DNA of 64,000 nt from Bacillus sp. OV322 (lineage in GTDB: Bacteria; Bacillota; Bacilli; Bacillales; DSM-1321): positions 446,003-510,002 of the forward strand of contig NZ_FOMA01000003.1 of the NCBI RefSeq assembly GCF_900112495.1, in the 5' to 3' direction. The notes below the pieces were generated by a model. The model had not been told where the DNA came from and did no database searches. It saw only the letters and a list, made by a program, of their open reading frames with translations. This document shows, one piece after another, positions 17,837 through 25,457 of the stretch. The position numbers and the translations under genes were made by a program. Positions within the stretch are counted from its first letter, which is position 1. The number at the start of each line of letters is the position of its first letter.

Positions 17837-20686
17837 TTAGTTTCCTGCAGCAGCGTCTGGCTGGCTGTCAGGTCCTTTTCCAGGTTTAGGTTTAGGATTA
17901 GTATCACCTGGTTTAGGTTTAGTGTCTCCAGGCTTAGGTTTAGAATCACCGGGTGGTGTAGTCCCGCCAGAACCATCGCCAGAGCCAGAGCCAGAGCCAT
18001 TGTCATTTCCAGTACCGCCGGTTCCATTATCAGATCCAGTGCCGTTTCCGGAACCATCTCCGGTACCGTTATCAGAACCTGTGCCGGTTCCAGAACCATC
18101 ACCAGTACCATTGTCAGAACCATTGTCAGAACCAGTACCGCCGCCGGTATCATTATCAGAACCATTACCGTTTCCTGTACCGTCACCAGTACCGCCGGTT
18201 CCATTGTCAGTGCCAGATCCGTCTCCGGTTCCGGTTCCGTCTCCTGTGCCATTATTGTCTCCGCCCTGGTTATTATCTTCTCCAGGAGGAGTGGTGCCAT
18301 TATCTGTCCCAGGTTCCGTTTGGGCGGCATCCGGGATTTTAACAGAGGTTGAAGCAGGATCGCTTCTTTGACCGTCCGCAATGGCTGTTACAGTAAACGT
18401 ATATTTGCTTCCTGGTGTCGGGTTAGGTATTTTCAATCCTTTGTCGCCGGATTGTGATAATACCTGATCTGATCCGCCGTCTATAGATACCTTCACTTCA
18501 AAATCGGCGTTTTTGTCAGAATTATAGCCCCAATTCAGGCTAATTTCATTCGCTGTCTGGTCAAATGATGCACTTAAACCAGAAGGAGCAGAAATTTTGT
18601 CATATTGCTTGGTAACTTGAGTAGGCTGATGGCCTTTTACAAAATACTCATAGCTGATTTTATCGCTAGGTGTATAATCGCTAGCCAGCATTGGCGGATT
18701 TGTTCCTTTAACAACAGGAACCTTTACCACGCTGTTTGGCTGTTTGAAATCTTTTGTTTCCTTATTCTGTGAAACATGTTCCATCAGATTCTTAAAGATT
18801 TTCTTTGGAATTGTCTGTGATTGCTTTCCTACATATTCCTTTGTTTTGCTGGATGCGTCAGTATCGTAGCCTTCCCATACGGCAATCGTATAGTTAGTCG
18901 AATATCCAGCCATCCAGCTGTCAGGGACACCGTCGGAAGGGATATTATACTTTTGGCGGTCACTGGCTTCAAAGTTGGTTGAACCTGTTTTGCCTGCGAC
19001 ATCCATTCCAGGCACATTGGCGAGAACCCCGGTACCGTAGCTTTCTTTTAAGACGCTTTTCAGCATATCTGAGATGATGAACGCAGTAGAATCCTTCATC
19101 ACAGGTTTTGATGTGATTTTATTTTTAATTGTCGTATGATCCCTCAGTACGATTTTTGTTACAGTATGCGGTTTGTTATAAATGCCGCCGTTTCCGAATG
19201 CGCTGTATGCACCTGCAAGCTGCATGGAAGAAATACCTTTATTCATGCCGCCGATGGCATAGGATTCATATATTTCAGGAAGCGGGATCCCAAGGCCTGT
19301 TGCAAAGCTTTGCGCTTTTTTCAAGCCAACCTGCTGGATTGTTTTAACCGCAGGGATGTTTAATGAACGTGCCAGCGCTTCGCGGATGGTCATTGTGCCA
19401 TGATACGTGCCTGAAGCATTTTTCAATGGAGTGCCATTAGAAAAATGGTAAGGCTCATCCGTTATTTGCTGGTAAGTGGACCAGTTCAGATATTCCACAG
19501 CAGGCCCGTAATCCAGGATCGGCTTAATGGTGGATCCTGGCTGGCGCTGGGCATCTGTCGCGTAATTAAACCCGCGTGCCACTTTGGTGTTTCTGCCTCC
19601 GCCGATTGCCTGGATTTCTCCGGTTTTCGTGTCAAGAAGGGTGACGCCTGCCTGCAGTTTTTCATTTGGAAATTGGATGATTTCATTAGTATTCAGCATT
19701 TTATATAAATATTTTTGGGCGTCGCGGTCCAGGGTGGTATGGATTTCCAAACCGTCTGTAGCGACATTATAATCTCCCATTTTTTCTACTTCTTTAATAA
19801 CCTGATCGATGTAAGCATCATATGGTTTTGTGTTTTTTGATGTTTCACTCTTTTTCTTAAGTCCTTTTGCAACAGGAATAGCTTGTGCTTTCACCATTTG
19901 ATCTTTGGTGATATAGCCATGCTTATTCATCAGGTACAGGACGACATTCCGCCGCTTCTCTGCACGGTCCGGATGTTCATAAGGATTGAATCTGTTCGGG
20001 CTTTGCGGAAGTCCTACAAGAAGGGCAATTTCATTAAGCTTTAAATGCTTCAGATCTTTGCCGTAATAGGTTTTGGATGCTGTTTCAATTCCATTTGCAT
20101 TTTCGGAATAAAAGATTTTATTCACATACATTTCAAAAATTTCATGCTTGGTATATTTTTGCTCGAGCTGGAAGGACAGCCACATTTCCTGGACTTTCCT
20201 TTTGATGGTCTTATCTGCTGTCAGATAAGAGCGTTTCACTACCTGTTGTGTCAGGGTACTCGCACCCTGTGAACCGAAGCCGTTGGTGAAGTTGGCGATG
20301 ACCGCTTTGCCAAGGCGCAGGAAGTCAATGCCGTGATGCTTGTAAAAGCGTGCATCCTCTGTAGCCAAAACCGCATCCTCAACTTGCTTCGGTATCTGGT
20401 CGTAGGTAACGTAGTCGCGTTTCTCAACCCCGACTTCTTTAATTAACTTATTGTCATTGTCATAAATCTTGGAAGAAATTGGATCTCTTAAAAGCTTTTC
20501 ATCAAGCTTTGGAGCACCGCTGACGAAATAGGCGAATGTTGCACCGCCAGCTATCATGCCAATTATCCCCAGTGTAATAAGGATCAGAAAAATCCGTTTG
20601 AAAAGGCCCCCGGATTTTTTTTTGCCTTTTTTCTGCGACTGGGCCTGTTTACGGCGCTCTTGTCTCGAATTATATTGTTCAGCCAT
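17837..20686 (-). CDS. ponA: Class A penicillin-binding protein 1A/1B
   Basis: Bifunctional peptidoglycan synthase of the septum and side wall. Basic cytoplasmic N-terminus, membrane anchor about 31-54, glycosyltransferase-51 domain with catalytic Glu110 in ATEDARFY and GASTLTQQ at 141-148, transpeptidase domain with STIK (385-388), SLN (441-443) and KTGS (566-569). After it come a fibronectin type III-like domain (about 699-785) and a low-complexity tail of about 164 residues of Gly, Asp, Asn, Thr and Ser, ending in proline/lysine repeats. Total 949 residues, longer than I recall for B. subtilis (914). Downstream of recU by 32 bases, the conserved recU-ponA operon. Confidence 0.96.
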   Translation of the reverse strand: MAEQYNSRQERRKQAQSQKKGKKKSGGLFKRIFLILITLGIIGMIAGGATFAYFVSGAPKLDEKLLRDPISSKIYDNDNKLIKEVGVEKRDYVTYDQIPKQVEDAVLATEDARFYKHHGIDFLRLGKAVIANFTNGFGSQGASTLTQQVVKRSYLTADKTIKRKVQEMWLSFQLEQKYTKHEIFEMYVNKIFYSENANGIETASKTYYGKDLKHLKLNEIALLVGLPQSPNRFNPYEHPDRAEKRRNVVLYLMNKHGYITKDQMVKAQAIPVAKGLKKKSETSKNTKPYDAYIDQVIKEVEKMGDYNVATDGLEIHTTLDRDAQKYLYKMLNTNEIIQFPNEKLQAGVTLLDTKTGEIQAIGGGRNTKVARGFNYATDAQRQPGSTIKPILDYGPAVEYLNWSTYQQITDEPYHFSNGTPLKNASGTYHGTMTIREALARSLNIPAVKTIQQVGLKKAQSFATGLGIPLPEIYESYAIGGMNKGISSMQLAGAYSAFGNGGIYNKPHTVTKIVLRDHTTIKNKITSKPVMKDSTAFIISDMLKSVLKESYGTGVLANVPGMDVAGKTGSTNFEASDRQKYNIPSDGVPDSWMAGYSTNYTIAVWEGYDTDASSKTKEYVGKQSQTIPKKIFKNLMEHVSQNKETKDFKQPNSVVKVPVVKGTNPPMLASDYTPSDKISYEYFVKGHQPTQVTKQYDKISAPSGLSASFDQTANEISLNWGYNSDKNADFEVKVSIDGGSDQVLSQSGDKGLKIPNPTPGSKYTFTVTAIADGQRSDPASTSVKIPDAAQTEPGTDNGTTPPGEDNNQGGDNNGTGDGTGTGDGSGTDNGTGGTGDGTGNGNGSDNDTGGGTGSDNGSDNGTGDGSGTGTGSDNGTGDGSGNGTGSDNGTGGTGNDNGSGSGSGDGSGGTTPPGDSKPKPGDTKPKPGDTNPKPKPGKGPDSQPDAAAGN

Positions 20687-20718
20687 TACAGCTACCTGCC
20701 TTTCTTAGTACAACAAAT

Positions 20719-21330
20719 CTAAATTTTTCCGTTAAGGAAAGAATCTATTACTTTAATATAGTCAATTCTCGGCTGAAAGCCAAGAGGAATCTTAATTGAG
20801 CTATTTTGAATCTCTTCTTTGGATATAGACTTTCTGCCTCCTGATTCCATGCGTTCCCAGAAAGTAACGAGCTGCGGTGCATCCATCATATAGATTTCAT
20901 CGCTGGAGGAAAACCTGATAATGACAAAGGCAATGCCTCCTTGGTCTGTGACGCTTTTCATATGCCTGATCTGATGTTCGTGAAAATTTTTAAGCGGAAA
21001 GGAAGTGCGGCTTTGTGTTTCCTTAGCTTCAAAATCAATATATCTCCCTTTATACACACCGTTATAGTCTGTAGTTGATGCCTGTTTGAAATAGGCCTCT
21101 TTGATGACGGCTGCGCTTCTTTTGGGATAATGAACATCTACAATCTGTACAGGTGTGGGTTTTTTATGGACAACAGCTATTCCATTAGTGAGATAGAATT
21201 CATTTGTGTCATTTAGATCATCCTCCAATGTCATTCCCCTGTTGCTGTAATTCGCCTTCTTCATTGGGTTGACCGCTGTTTTATCTGGCCCGGGAGTGAA
21301 CCTTCGCCCATTTGGATAATGAAATGCCAT
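20719..21330 (-). CDS. recU: Holliday junction resolvase RecU
   Basis: Cuts four-way junctions in recombination and chromosome segregation, working with RuvAB and RecA. 203 residues. The N-terminal [23 protein letters not shown] and the active-site region [13 protein letters not shown] (Asp/Glu/Lys of the PD-(D/E)xK fold) are plain. AAAGGAGGGG precedes the ATG. In an operon with ponA and divergent from yppC. Confidence 0.96.
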   Translation of the reverse strand: MAFHYPNGRRFTPGPDKTAVNPMKKANYSNRGMTLEDDLNDTNEFYLTNGIAVVHKKPTPVQIVDVHYPKRSAAVIKEAYFKQASTTDYNGVYKGRYIDFEAKETQSRTSFPLKNFHEHQIRHMKSVTDQGGIAFVIIRFSSSDEIYMMDAPQLVTFWERMESGGRKSISKEEIQNSSIKIPLGFQPRIDYIKVIDSFLNGKI

Positions 21331-21478
21331 GAATGCCCCTCCTTTTTCACTGTTCTATGATAGCAAAAAAATAGGGAGGATAGTGAATAATTCTACCCGC
21401 AACTTAAAAAGATAAGTATGAGAAATATCTGGAAAGCGGGTTTACTGCCTGCAATGTGCGATTGTGAGGTGTTATACA

Positions 21479-22456
21479 ATGAATGGCCGCAGCCTTCCCC
21501 CCGATCTTTTGGATGATGAAATGAAGATCCTTTATAGAATAAAAGAGAGAACAGAAAAAGGGAATAGTGATAATATCTCAAGGACCAAAGCCTATAGTGC
21601 ATTTTTTTCCGTTCATCCTGAAATAAAATGGGCCTTTTTGGCTTCTATGGTTTCTAGAAATGCTGGATGGAATATGTGTGATCTTCAGGGATACTGGATG
21701 CCTAGAATACTGTCGCCAGAGTACAGGCATTCTTTATTTATGACCTACGAAGAAGCGAACTGGCTCATTTTCCGGGACGCATTTCCGCAATTGCTTCTTT
21801 ATCATTATTCGACGAAACTCAGGGTGCCTTTGTTTCATTTAAGCAGATATTTTTGCATTTCAGGATTCATGGAAGAAGAATGGTTCCGATACTGGAGGGA
21901 CAGAGACGGCACGCGTCTCATGTATTCCCAAATTATAAACGAACAAAACTTGATAGAAGAGCCTGTTATAAAAAATAAGAATTTTAAGATTCCGGTTTTT
22001 CGTTCGCTGTTATTCAATATCCAGGATCATTTCCATTACAGCACCGTTCTTTTTCCTACTGTAAACGGAGAATTGTACGGAGCTTCAGTTTCTAAATTCC
22101 GGAGGACTGACGCAAGAATTGAACTGGGAAAAAGGCTTGCATCTATTTTATTTTCAAAAGATTTATTCCAGGAATTTTATCTATTTTCCCTGAAAACGGA
22201 ACCGACCGGATCAAGATATGATTATGAACGTTTTTTCCCTTATTACAAGCTGAGGGAGACCCCTTTTTTAAGATTAGCCTATCCGCCTATCAGCCACAAA
22301 AATAGAAGCTTCGGCCAATGGGACCAAAAAAGGAAAATAAAAAAAAGCTGGTTTTCTCCTCCTTCTATAACAGAGGAGGTTCTATTAACCAGCTGGTACA
22401 AAGAAAAGCAAAAACAGCTTCAGGCCGCAATGGCTTTTGGCAATTATCTGCTGTAG
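21479..22456 (+). CDS. yppC: DUF2515 protein YppC
   Basis: 325 residues, rich in aromatic and basic residues, with no signal peptide and no catalytic motif that I recognise; begins MNGRSLPPDLLDDEMKIL. Divergent neighbour of recU, the place of B. subtilis yppC, whose product belongs to DUF2515. A TTG at 21464 would add five residues but overlaps the ribosome binding site GTGAGGTG (21464-21471), which sits seven bases before the ATG at 21479. Function unknown. Confidence 0.8.
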   Translation: MNGRSLPPDLLDDEMKILYRIKERTEKGNSDNISRTKAYSAFFSVHPEIKWAFLASMVSRNAGWNMCDLQGYWMPRILSPEYRHSLFMTYEEANWLIFRDAFPQLLLYHYSTKLRVPLFHLSRYFCISGFMEEEWFRYWRDRDGTRLMYSQIINEQNLIEEPVIKNKNFKIPVFRSLLFNIQDHFHYSTVLFPTVNGELYGASVSKFRRTDARIELGKRLASILFSKDLFQEFYLFSLKTEPTGSRYDYERFFPYYKLRETPFLRLAYPPISHKNRSFGQWDQKRKIKKSWFSPPSITEEVLLTSWYKEKQKQLQAAMAFGNYLL

Positions 22457-22490
22457 AAAAGCGGCCCGAAACTATAAGGATTGACGCTGC

Positions 22491-22604
22491 TTAGGTTGAA
22501 GGACGGTCTGGGCCGTTCAGCTTTTTATCACCATAGCCTTTTTGGCTATTTTTTTCTTGCTGGTTCTTTTTCATTTCTTCTTGCTTGCTGTTTGTATTAT
22601 TCAT
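22491..22604 (-). CDS. sspM: SspM-like small acid-soluble spore protein
   Basis: A 37-residue protein, MNNTNSKQEEMKKNQ..., ending DKKLNGPDRPST. That end is nearly the same as the end I recall for B. subtilis SspM (DKKLGGPNRPST), and the location near yppC/ponA agrees. GGAGGTG lies six bases before the ATG. Very hydrophilic, Asn/Gln/Lys-rich, as expected for a minor SASP of the forespore. Expression is expected from SigG, but no convincing SigG promoter was identified. TGTCGAA, a match to the 0A box core, lies at 22664-22670 between this gene and yppD. Confidence 0.75.
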   Translation of the reverse strand: MNNTNSKQEEMKKNQQEKNSQKGYGDKKLNGPDRPST

Positions 22605-22791
22605 TTTTACACACCTCCTATAAGGTAGTTTAAGTAAATCTGTCGACGTCCATTCTTCAGGTTTGTCGAAACACCGAAAAATTTATGCGGATGTTACTTT
22701 CTTTGCCGATTAGATACTAGTTTTGTCACCTTGGAAGGGCTGAGGAGACCCGGCAAGAATAATACATGTAAAGACTAAGGGAGGCATGGGC

Positions 22792-23070
22792 ATGAACAAT
22801 AAAGCATCCGCTGAAGAAATTTTGTGTCTGATCGCTGCCATTTCAGATAGCCTGGATGAGCTTGAGCAAAGCATTGACGAAACAATTAATACAGAACGCT
22901 GCAGGCTCTGGAGCAATCAGTATAAGATGGTTCATTCAGCTCAGCAGCAATTAGAAAGAATAGAGGAAAAATGGAATACCAAAGAAGATATCATCAGCCA
23001 GTCTTATTTGATGAAGACGGAAAAATCAGGCAATCACCCATTGCTTGCTAATCCCAAATTAGGATTTTAA
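22792..23070 (+). CDS. Hypothetical protein at the yppD position
   Basis: 92 residues, beginning MNNKASAEEILCLIAAISDSLDELEQSIDETIN, predicted mostly helical with a heptad-like pattern; contains ERCRLWSNQYKMVHSAQQQLERIEEKW. Start ATG at 22792 is used because GGGAGG (22779-22784) is seven bases before it and only one base before the upstream ATG at 22786. By position it may be YppD, but I cannot confirm sequence relation. No signal peptide or membrane segment. Confidence 0.65.
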   Translation: MNNKASAEEILCLIAAISDSLDELEQSIDETINTERCRLWSNQYKMVHSAQQQLERIEEKWNTKEDIISQSYLMKTEKSGNHPLLANPKLGF

Positions 23071-23143
23071 CACATGCTGCCGCTGATGGAAATCAAGACC
23101 AGCACAAGGATTCGAAGTTTTTCCTTCATCCTTAAAAAATCAT

Positions 23144-23200
23144 TGCACCTTTAAAAGGGATCCAGCTATTGATATCCTTCCAGGGTGTTTTTTTTTGCGC
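23144..23200 (+). terminator. Possible weak terminator after the yppD-position gene
   Basis: CACC ... GGTG outer pairs with an imperfect inner GGATCC/GATATCC stem, followed by nine T. Weak stem. Confidence 0.4.
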
Positions 23201-23249
23201 GAAAAGATTATACTTTAAAAAAAAGGGCTCTTTCCTAAACGTTTTTTTA

Positions 23250-23404
23250 ATATGTTCTGTAAAACGATCCTGTTGTTAAACGGGGTTGATTGGAGTGTAA
23301 GGTGCGAGACTCCTGTAGGGTCACCGCCCTCCCTACGGAAAGCGGGCATCCTGGAGCGGAAATCAACCCCTTGTTCCATAGCAGCAAAGTTTACGAAAAC
23401 AGCC
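23250..23404 (+). repeat. Dispersed GGTTGATT repeat, copy 1 (internally shortened)
   Basis: Core 23284-23368 starts GGTTGATTGGAG and ends GGAAATCAACC (inverted ends). About 47 bases of the centre are missing against the full copy at 59886-60017. The 3' flank ATAGCAGCAAAGTTTACGAA is shared with the copies at 25.3, 42.5 and 49.6 kb. Confidence 0.85.
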
Positions 23405-23423
23405 TAAAAAAAGAGGAGCAAGT

Positions 23424-23801
23424 ATGCAGAATAAAAGAGAAATCCAGGAGCTGACACAGCAGTTAATAGGCTTTTGCCAGGCCGCCGACAAAATTTATGA
23501 CTCGGTCCGGGAAGAAGGGGCAGAGAAAGACTTTTACGGGGAGGTTAAGCCCTTTGCTGATAAAGTACATCAAGCGTCAAAAGAATGGGTTATACAAATG
23601 AAGGAATGGATGAAATCCGAGGCCTTTACACATCTTTATCCCCAGCAGATTGAACAAACCGCAGACAATTTATCAGATATCGCTGTACAGGCATTTTTTC
23701 CGAAAACCAGCTATAAAAGATTTAAAAGCCATGTTCAATCAGTCTCGTTCATCCTTAATAACACATTATCCGAAATAAACGCAAAGCTTTCCGGTTCTTG
23801 A
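23424..23801 (+). CDS. yppE: DUF1798 protein YppE
   Basis: 125 residues, predicted four-helix bundle. The segments GEVKPFADKVHQASKEW and VQAFFPKTSYKRFKSHVQSVSFIL match YppE of B. subtilis as I remember it. AGAGGAG lies eight bases before the ATG. It is directly behind a copy of the dispersed repeat and before a terminator. Structure of family members is known but function is not. Confidence 0.85.
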   Translation: MQNKREIQELTQQLIGFCQAADKIYDSVREEGAEKDFYGEVKPFADKVHQASKEWVIQMKEWMKSEAFTHLYPQQIEQTADNLSDIAVQAFFPKTSYKRFKSHVQSVSFILNNTLSEINAKLSGS

Positions 23802-23816
23802 CCGGATTTTTTTGTT
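23786..23816 (+). terminator. Terminator of yppE
   Basis: TCCGGTTCTTGACCGGA hairpin overlapping the stop codon region, followed by seven T. Confidence 0.75.
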
Positions 23817-23882
23817 GCTCACCATTCCTTCTATAATGTCATATAGTATATCAGCTAATGCCATAAGAAGGAGGATGGATCC

Positions 23883-24419
23883 ATGAATATGATGGATCAA
23901 AGAAACAGCAGTGCATATATGCCCAATCCCGGCTACTTGAATGAACCGCAGCAGCAAGGTATGCCTTATTACCAGCCAGGTAATCATCCATATTATAGCC
24001 CTTATCAGCATATGCCGGGGCCGTATGGCATAGGAGAGCAATACGGAAGCTATCACCCCTTTATGCAGCAGGCCCAGCCGGCGATGCCTGTAAATGGCCA
24101 TGCAGCCCCATATCAGCAGAACAATTTCCCGATGCATCATGCAGGACAGTCCTTCAGCCCATTTTCAAACCCGCTGCAGCAGGGAGCAAAAAAAGCTCCA
24201 TCTAGCCTTCAGCAGGCTTTCAATCCCAATCCTTATCCAAAACAGCAGCTTATGCAAAAACCGCAATCCTCCGGGATAGGTTCGGTGCTGAATCAGTTTA
24301 AAACACAGGATGGCTCCATCGATATTAATAAAATGATGAATACTGCCGGTCAGATGATGAGCACTATGAACCAGGTATCATCCATGGTTAAAGGAGTCGG
24401 CAGCATTTTTAAAGTTTAA
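23883..24419 (+). CDS. yppG: YppG-like Gln/Pro/Tyr-rich protein
   Basis: 178 residues: a long low-complexity N-terminal two-thirds rich in Pro, Gln, Tyr, Met and His (QQQGMPYYQPGNHPYYSPY), then a more ordered end (GSVLNQFKTQDGSIDINKMM ... SSMVKGVGSIFKV), the pattern of the YppG family of spore-associated proteins. AGAAGGAGG precedes the ATG by eight or nine bases. Located after yppE as in B. subtilis; yppF is not found between them. Likely a spore coat or coat-associated protein; role unproven. Confidence 0.75.
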   Translation: MNMMDQRNSSAYMPNPGYLNEPQQQGMPYYQPGNHPYYSPYQHMPGPYGIGEQYGSYHPFMQQAQPAMPVNGHAAPYQQNNFPMHHAGQSFSPFSNPLQQGAKKAPSSLQQAFNPNPYPKQQLMQKPQSSGIGSVLNQFKTQDGSIDINKMMNTAGQMMSTMNQVSSMVKGVGSIFKV

Positions 24420-24489
24420 ATAACCAGCCAGCAGCATCCTGTGATTAAGGCGCCGTCATCAGCAGGAAATACAGATCGATAATTGATAA

Positions 24490-24537
24490 AGTGAAAGGGA
24501 AAGCAGAGTGAAATCCTGCTTTCCCTTTTTCTTTACT
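24490..24537. terminator. Shared bidirectional terminator between yppG and the Hsp20 gene
   Basis: AAAGGGAAAGCA / TGCTTTCCCTTT stem with A run before and T run after, lying between convergent genes. Confidence 0.85.
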
Positions 24538-24538
24538 C

Positions 24539-25003
24539 TTAATCGTTAATACTGATGCGATTACCCTTTATTTTTGGAACATTTATGATGAGAATTCCAT
24601 CTCTATGGTTTGCACTTATTTTGGTTTCATCGAGGGGAAGAGGCAAATTTATGGTTTTAGACATTCTGTTAAAGCTTTGTCTTTTACGGAATAATCCCTG
24701 TGTTTCATTATGCTCAGTCAGGCTCTGCTGGTTTTTTACGGAAATCACGACTGCCTGTGAAAGTATTTCTATATCAATATCCTGTCTCTTAACCCCGGGA
24801 AGTGTGGCAGAAATTTTATATTCGGTATCTGTTTCCGCTACTTCTACTGGAAAAGAACGATCCGAGGCGAAAAATTCATCCATGGACTGTAAAAATCCTT
24901 TAATTGGCCTTTCTGTAAAAAGCCGATCCATTGAATTCACAAAGCCTGTAACCATTTCTCTGTGCAGAGGCTCCTTAGGTTCTTTTTTTTCAGAAGATGA
25001 CAA
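24539..25003 (-). CDS. Hsp20/alpha-crystallin family small heat shock protein
   Basis: 154 residues, ATP-independent holdase chaperone family. The alpha-crystallin domain (about 50-152) has FPVEVAETDTEYKISATLPGVKRQDIDIEI and NLPLPLDETKISANHRDGILIINVPK, the A-x-x-x-n-G-v-L signature (ANHRDGILII). Start is TTG at 25003 with AAAGGGG upstream; no better ATG exists. The C-terminal end is KGNRISIND, with an I-x-I-type tail element. No CIRCE or CtsR box seen in the upstream region. Confidence 0.85.
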   Translation of the reverse strand: MSSSEKKEPKEPLHREMVTGFVNSMDRLFTERPIKGFLQSMDEFFASDRSFPVEVAETDTEYKISATLPGVKRQDIDIEILSQAVVISVKNQQSLTEHNETQGLFRKRQSFNRMSKTINLPLPLDETKISANHRDGILIINVPKIKGNRISIND

Positions 25004-25200
25004 AACAAACGCCCCTTTCTAAAAATTTCTCTACAATAGCCTATGCACTGGTGCCGAAAAAGTGAATCAGTTCTTTGATTTTATACATTTATCATGCTGA
25101 TTTCGTTAGATGCCAGCTGCTTCGGTGCTCCCGGTACAGCAGCCGCAAAAAAGGGCGCTTCCATTTCATTGAGTTAGGCACTTTGCTTAAAGCTTGTTGT

Positions 25201-25390
25201 GTTTTAATGAATTCCGTGAGGCGAAGACATTGTTAAAACAGGCTGACTCGAGCGGAAGGTGCAATATCCTAGATTAGCGGGAAGATGAGATTTTGCAGGC
25301 GCAGCTGGGGATGCTCACCGCCCGCCTTGCAGAAAGCGAGCATGCTGCGGCGGAAATCAGCATAGCAGCAAAGTTTACGAAAACAGGGTT
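25201..25390 (+). repeat. Dispersed GGTTGATT repeat, copy 2 (degenerate)
   Basis: Occupies most of the 454-base gap between the Hsp20 gene and mrfA. The core starts GGCTGACTCGAGCGGAAGGT and ends GCGGAAATCAGC, followed by ATAGCAGCAAAGTTTACGAA. Mutated ends and centre compared with the 60 kb copy. Nothing else is seen in the gap. Confidence 0.75.
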
Positions 25391-25457
25391 AAGTTAAAAC
25401 AAACAGCTAGGCAGCCAAACAAATATTCGGTACACTATTTATAGAGGTGGCTCCAAT

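Noticed and set aside
17922..18371. 149-residue Pro/Glu/Ser-rich frame on the plus strand inside ponA, and a minus frame at 17590-18381
   Set aside because: Both arise from the Gly/Asp/Asn/Thr codon repeats of the ponA tail; no ribosome binding site, and they run against or shifted from a well-supported gene.
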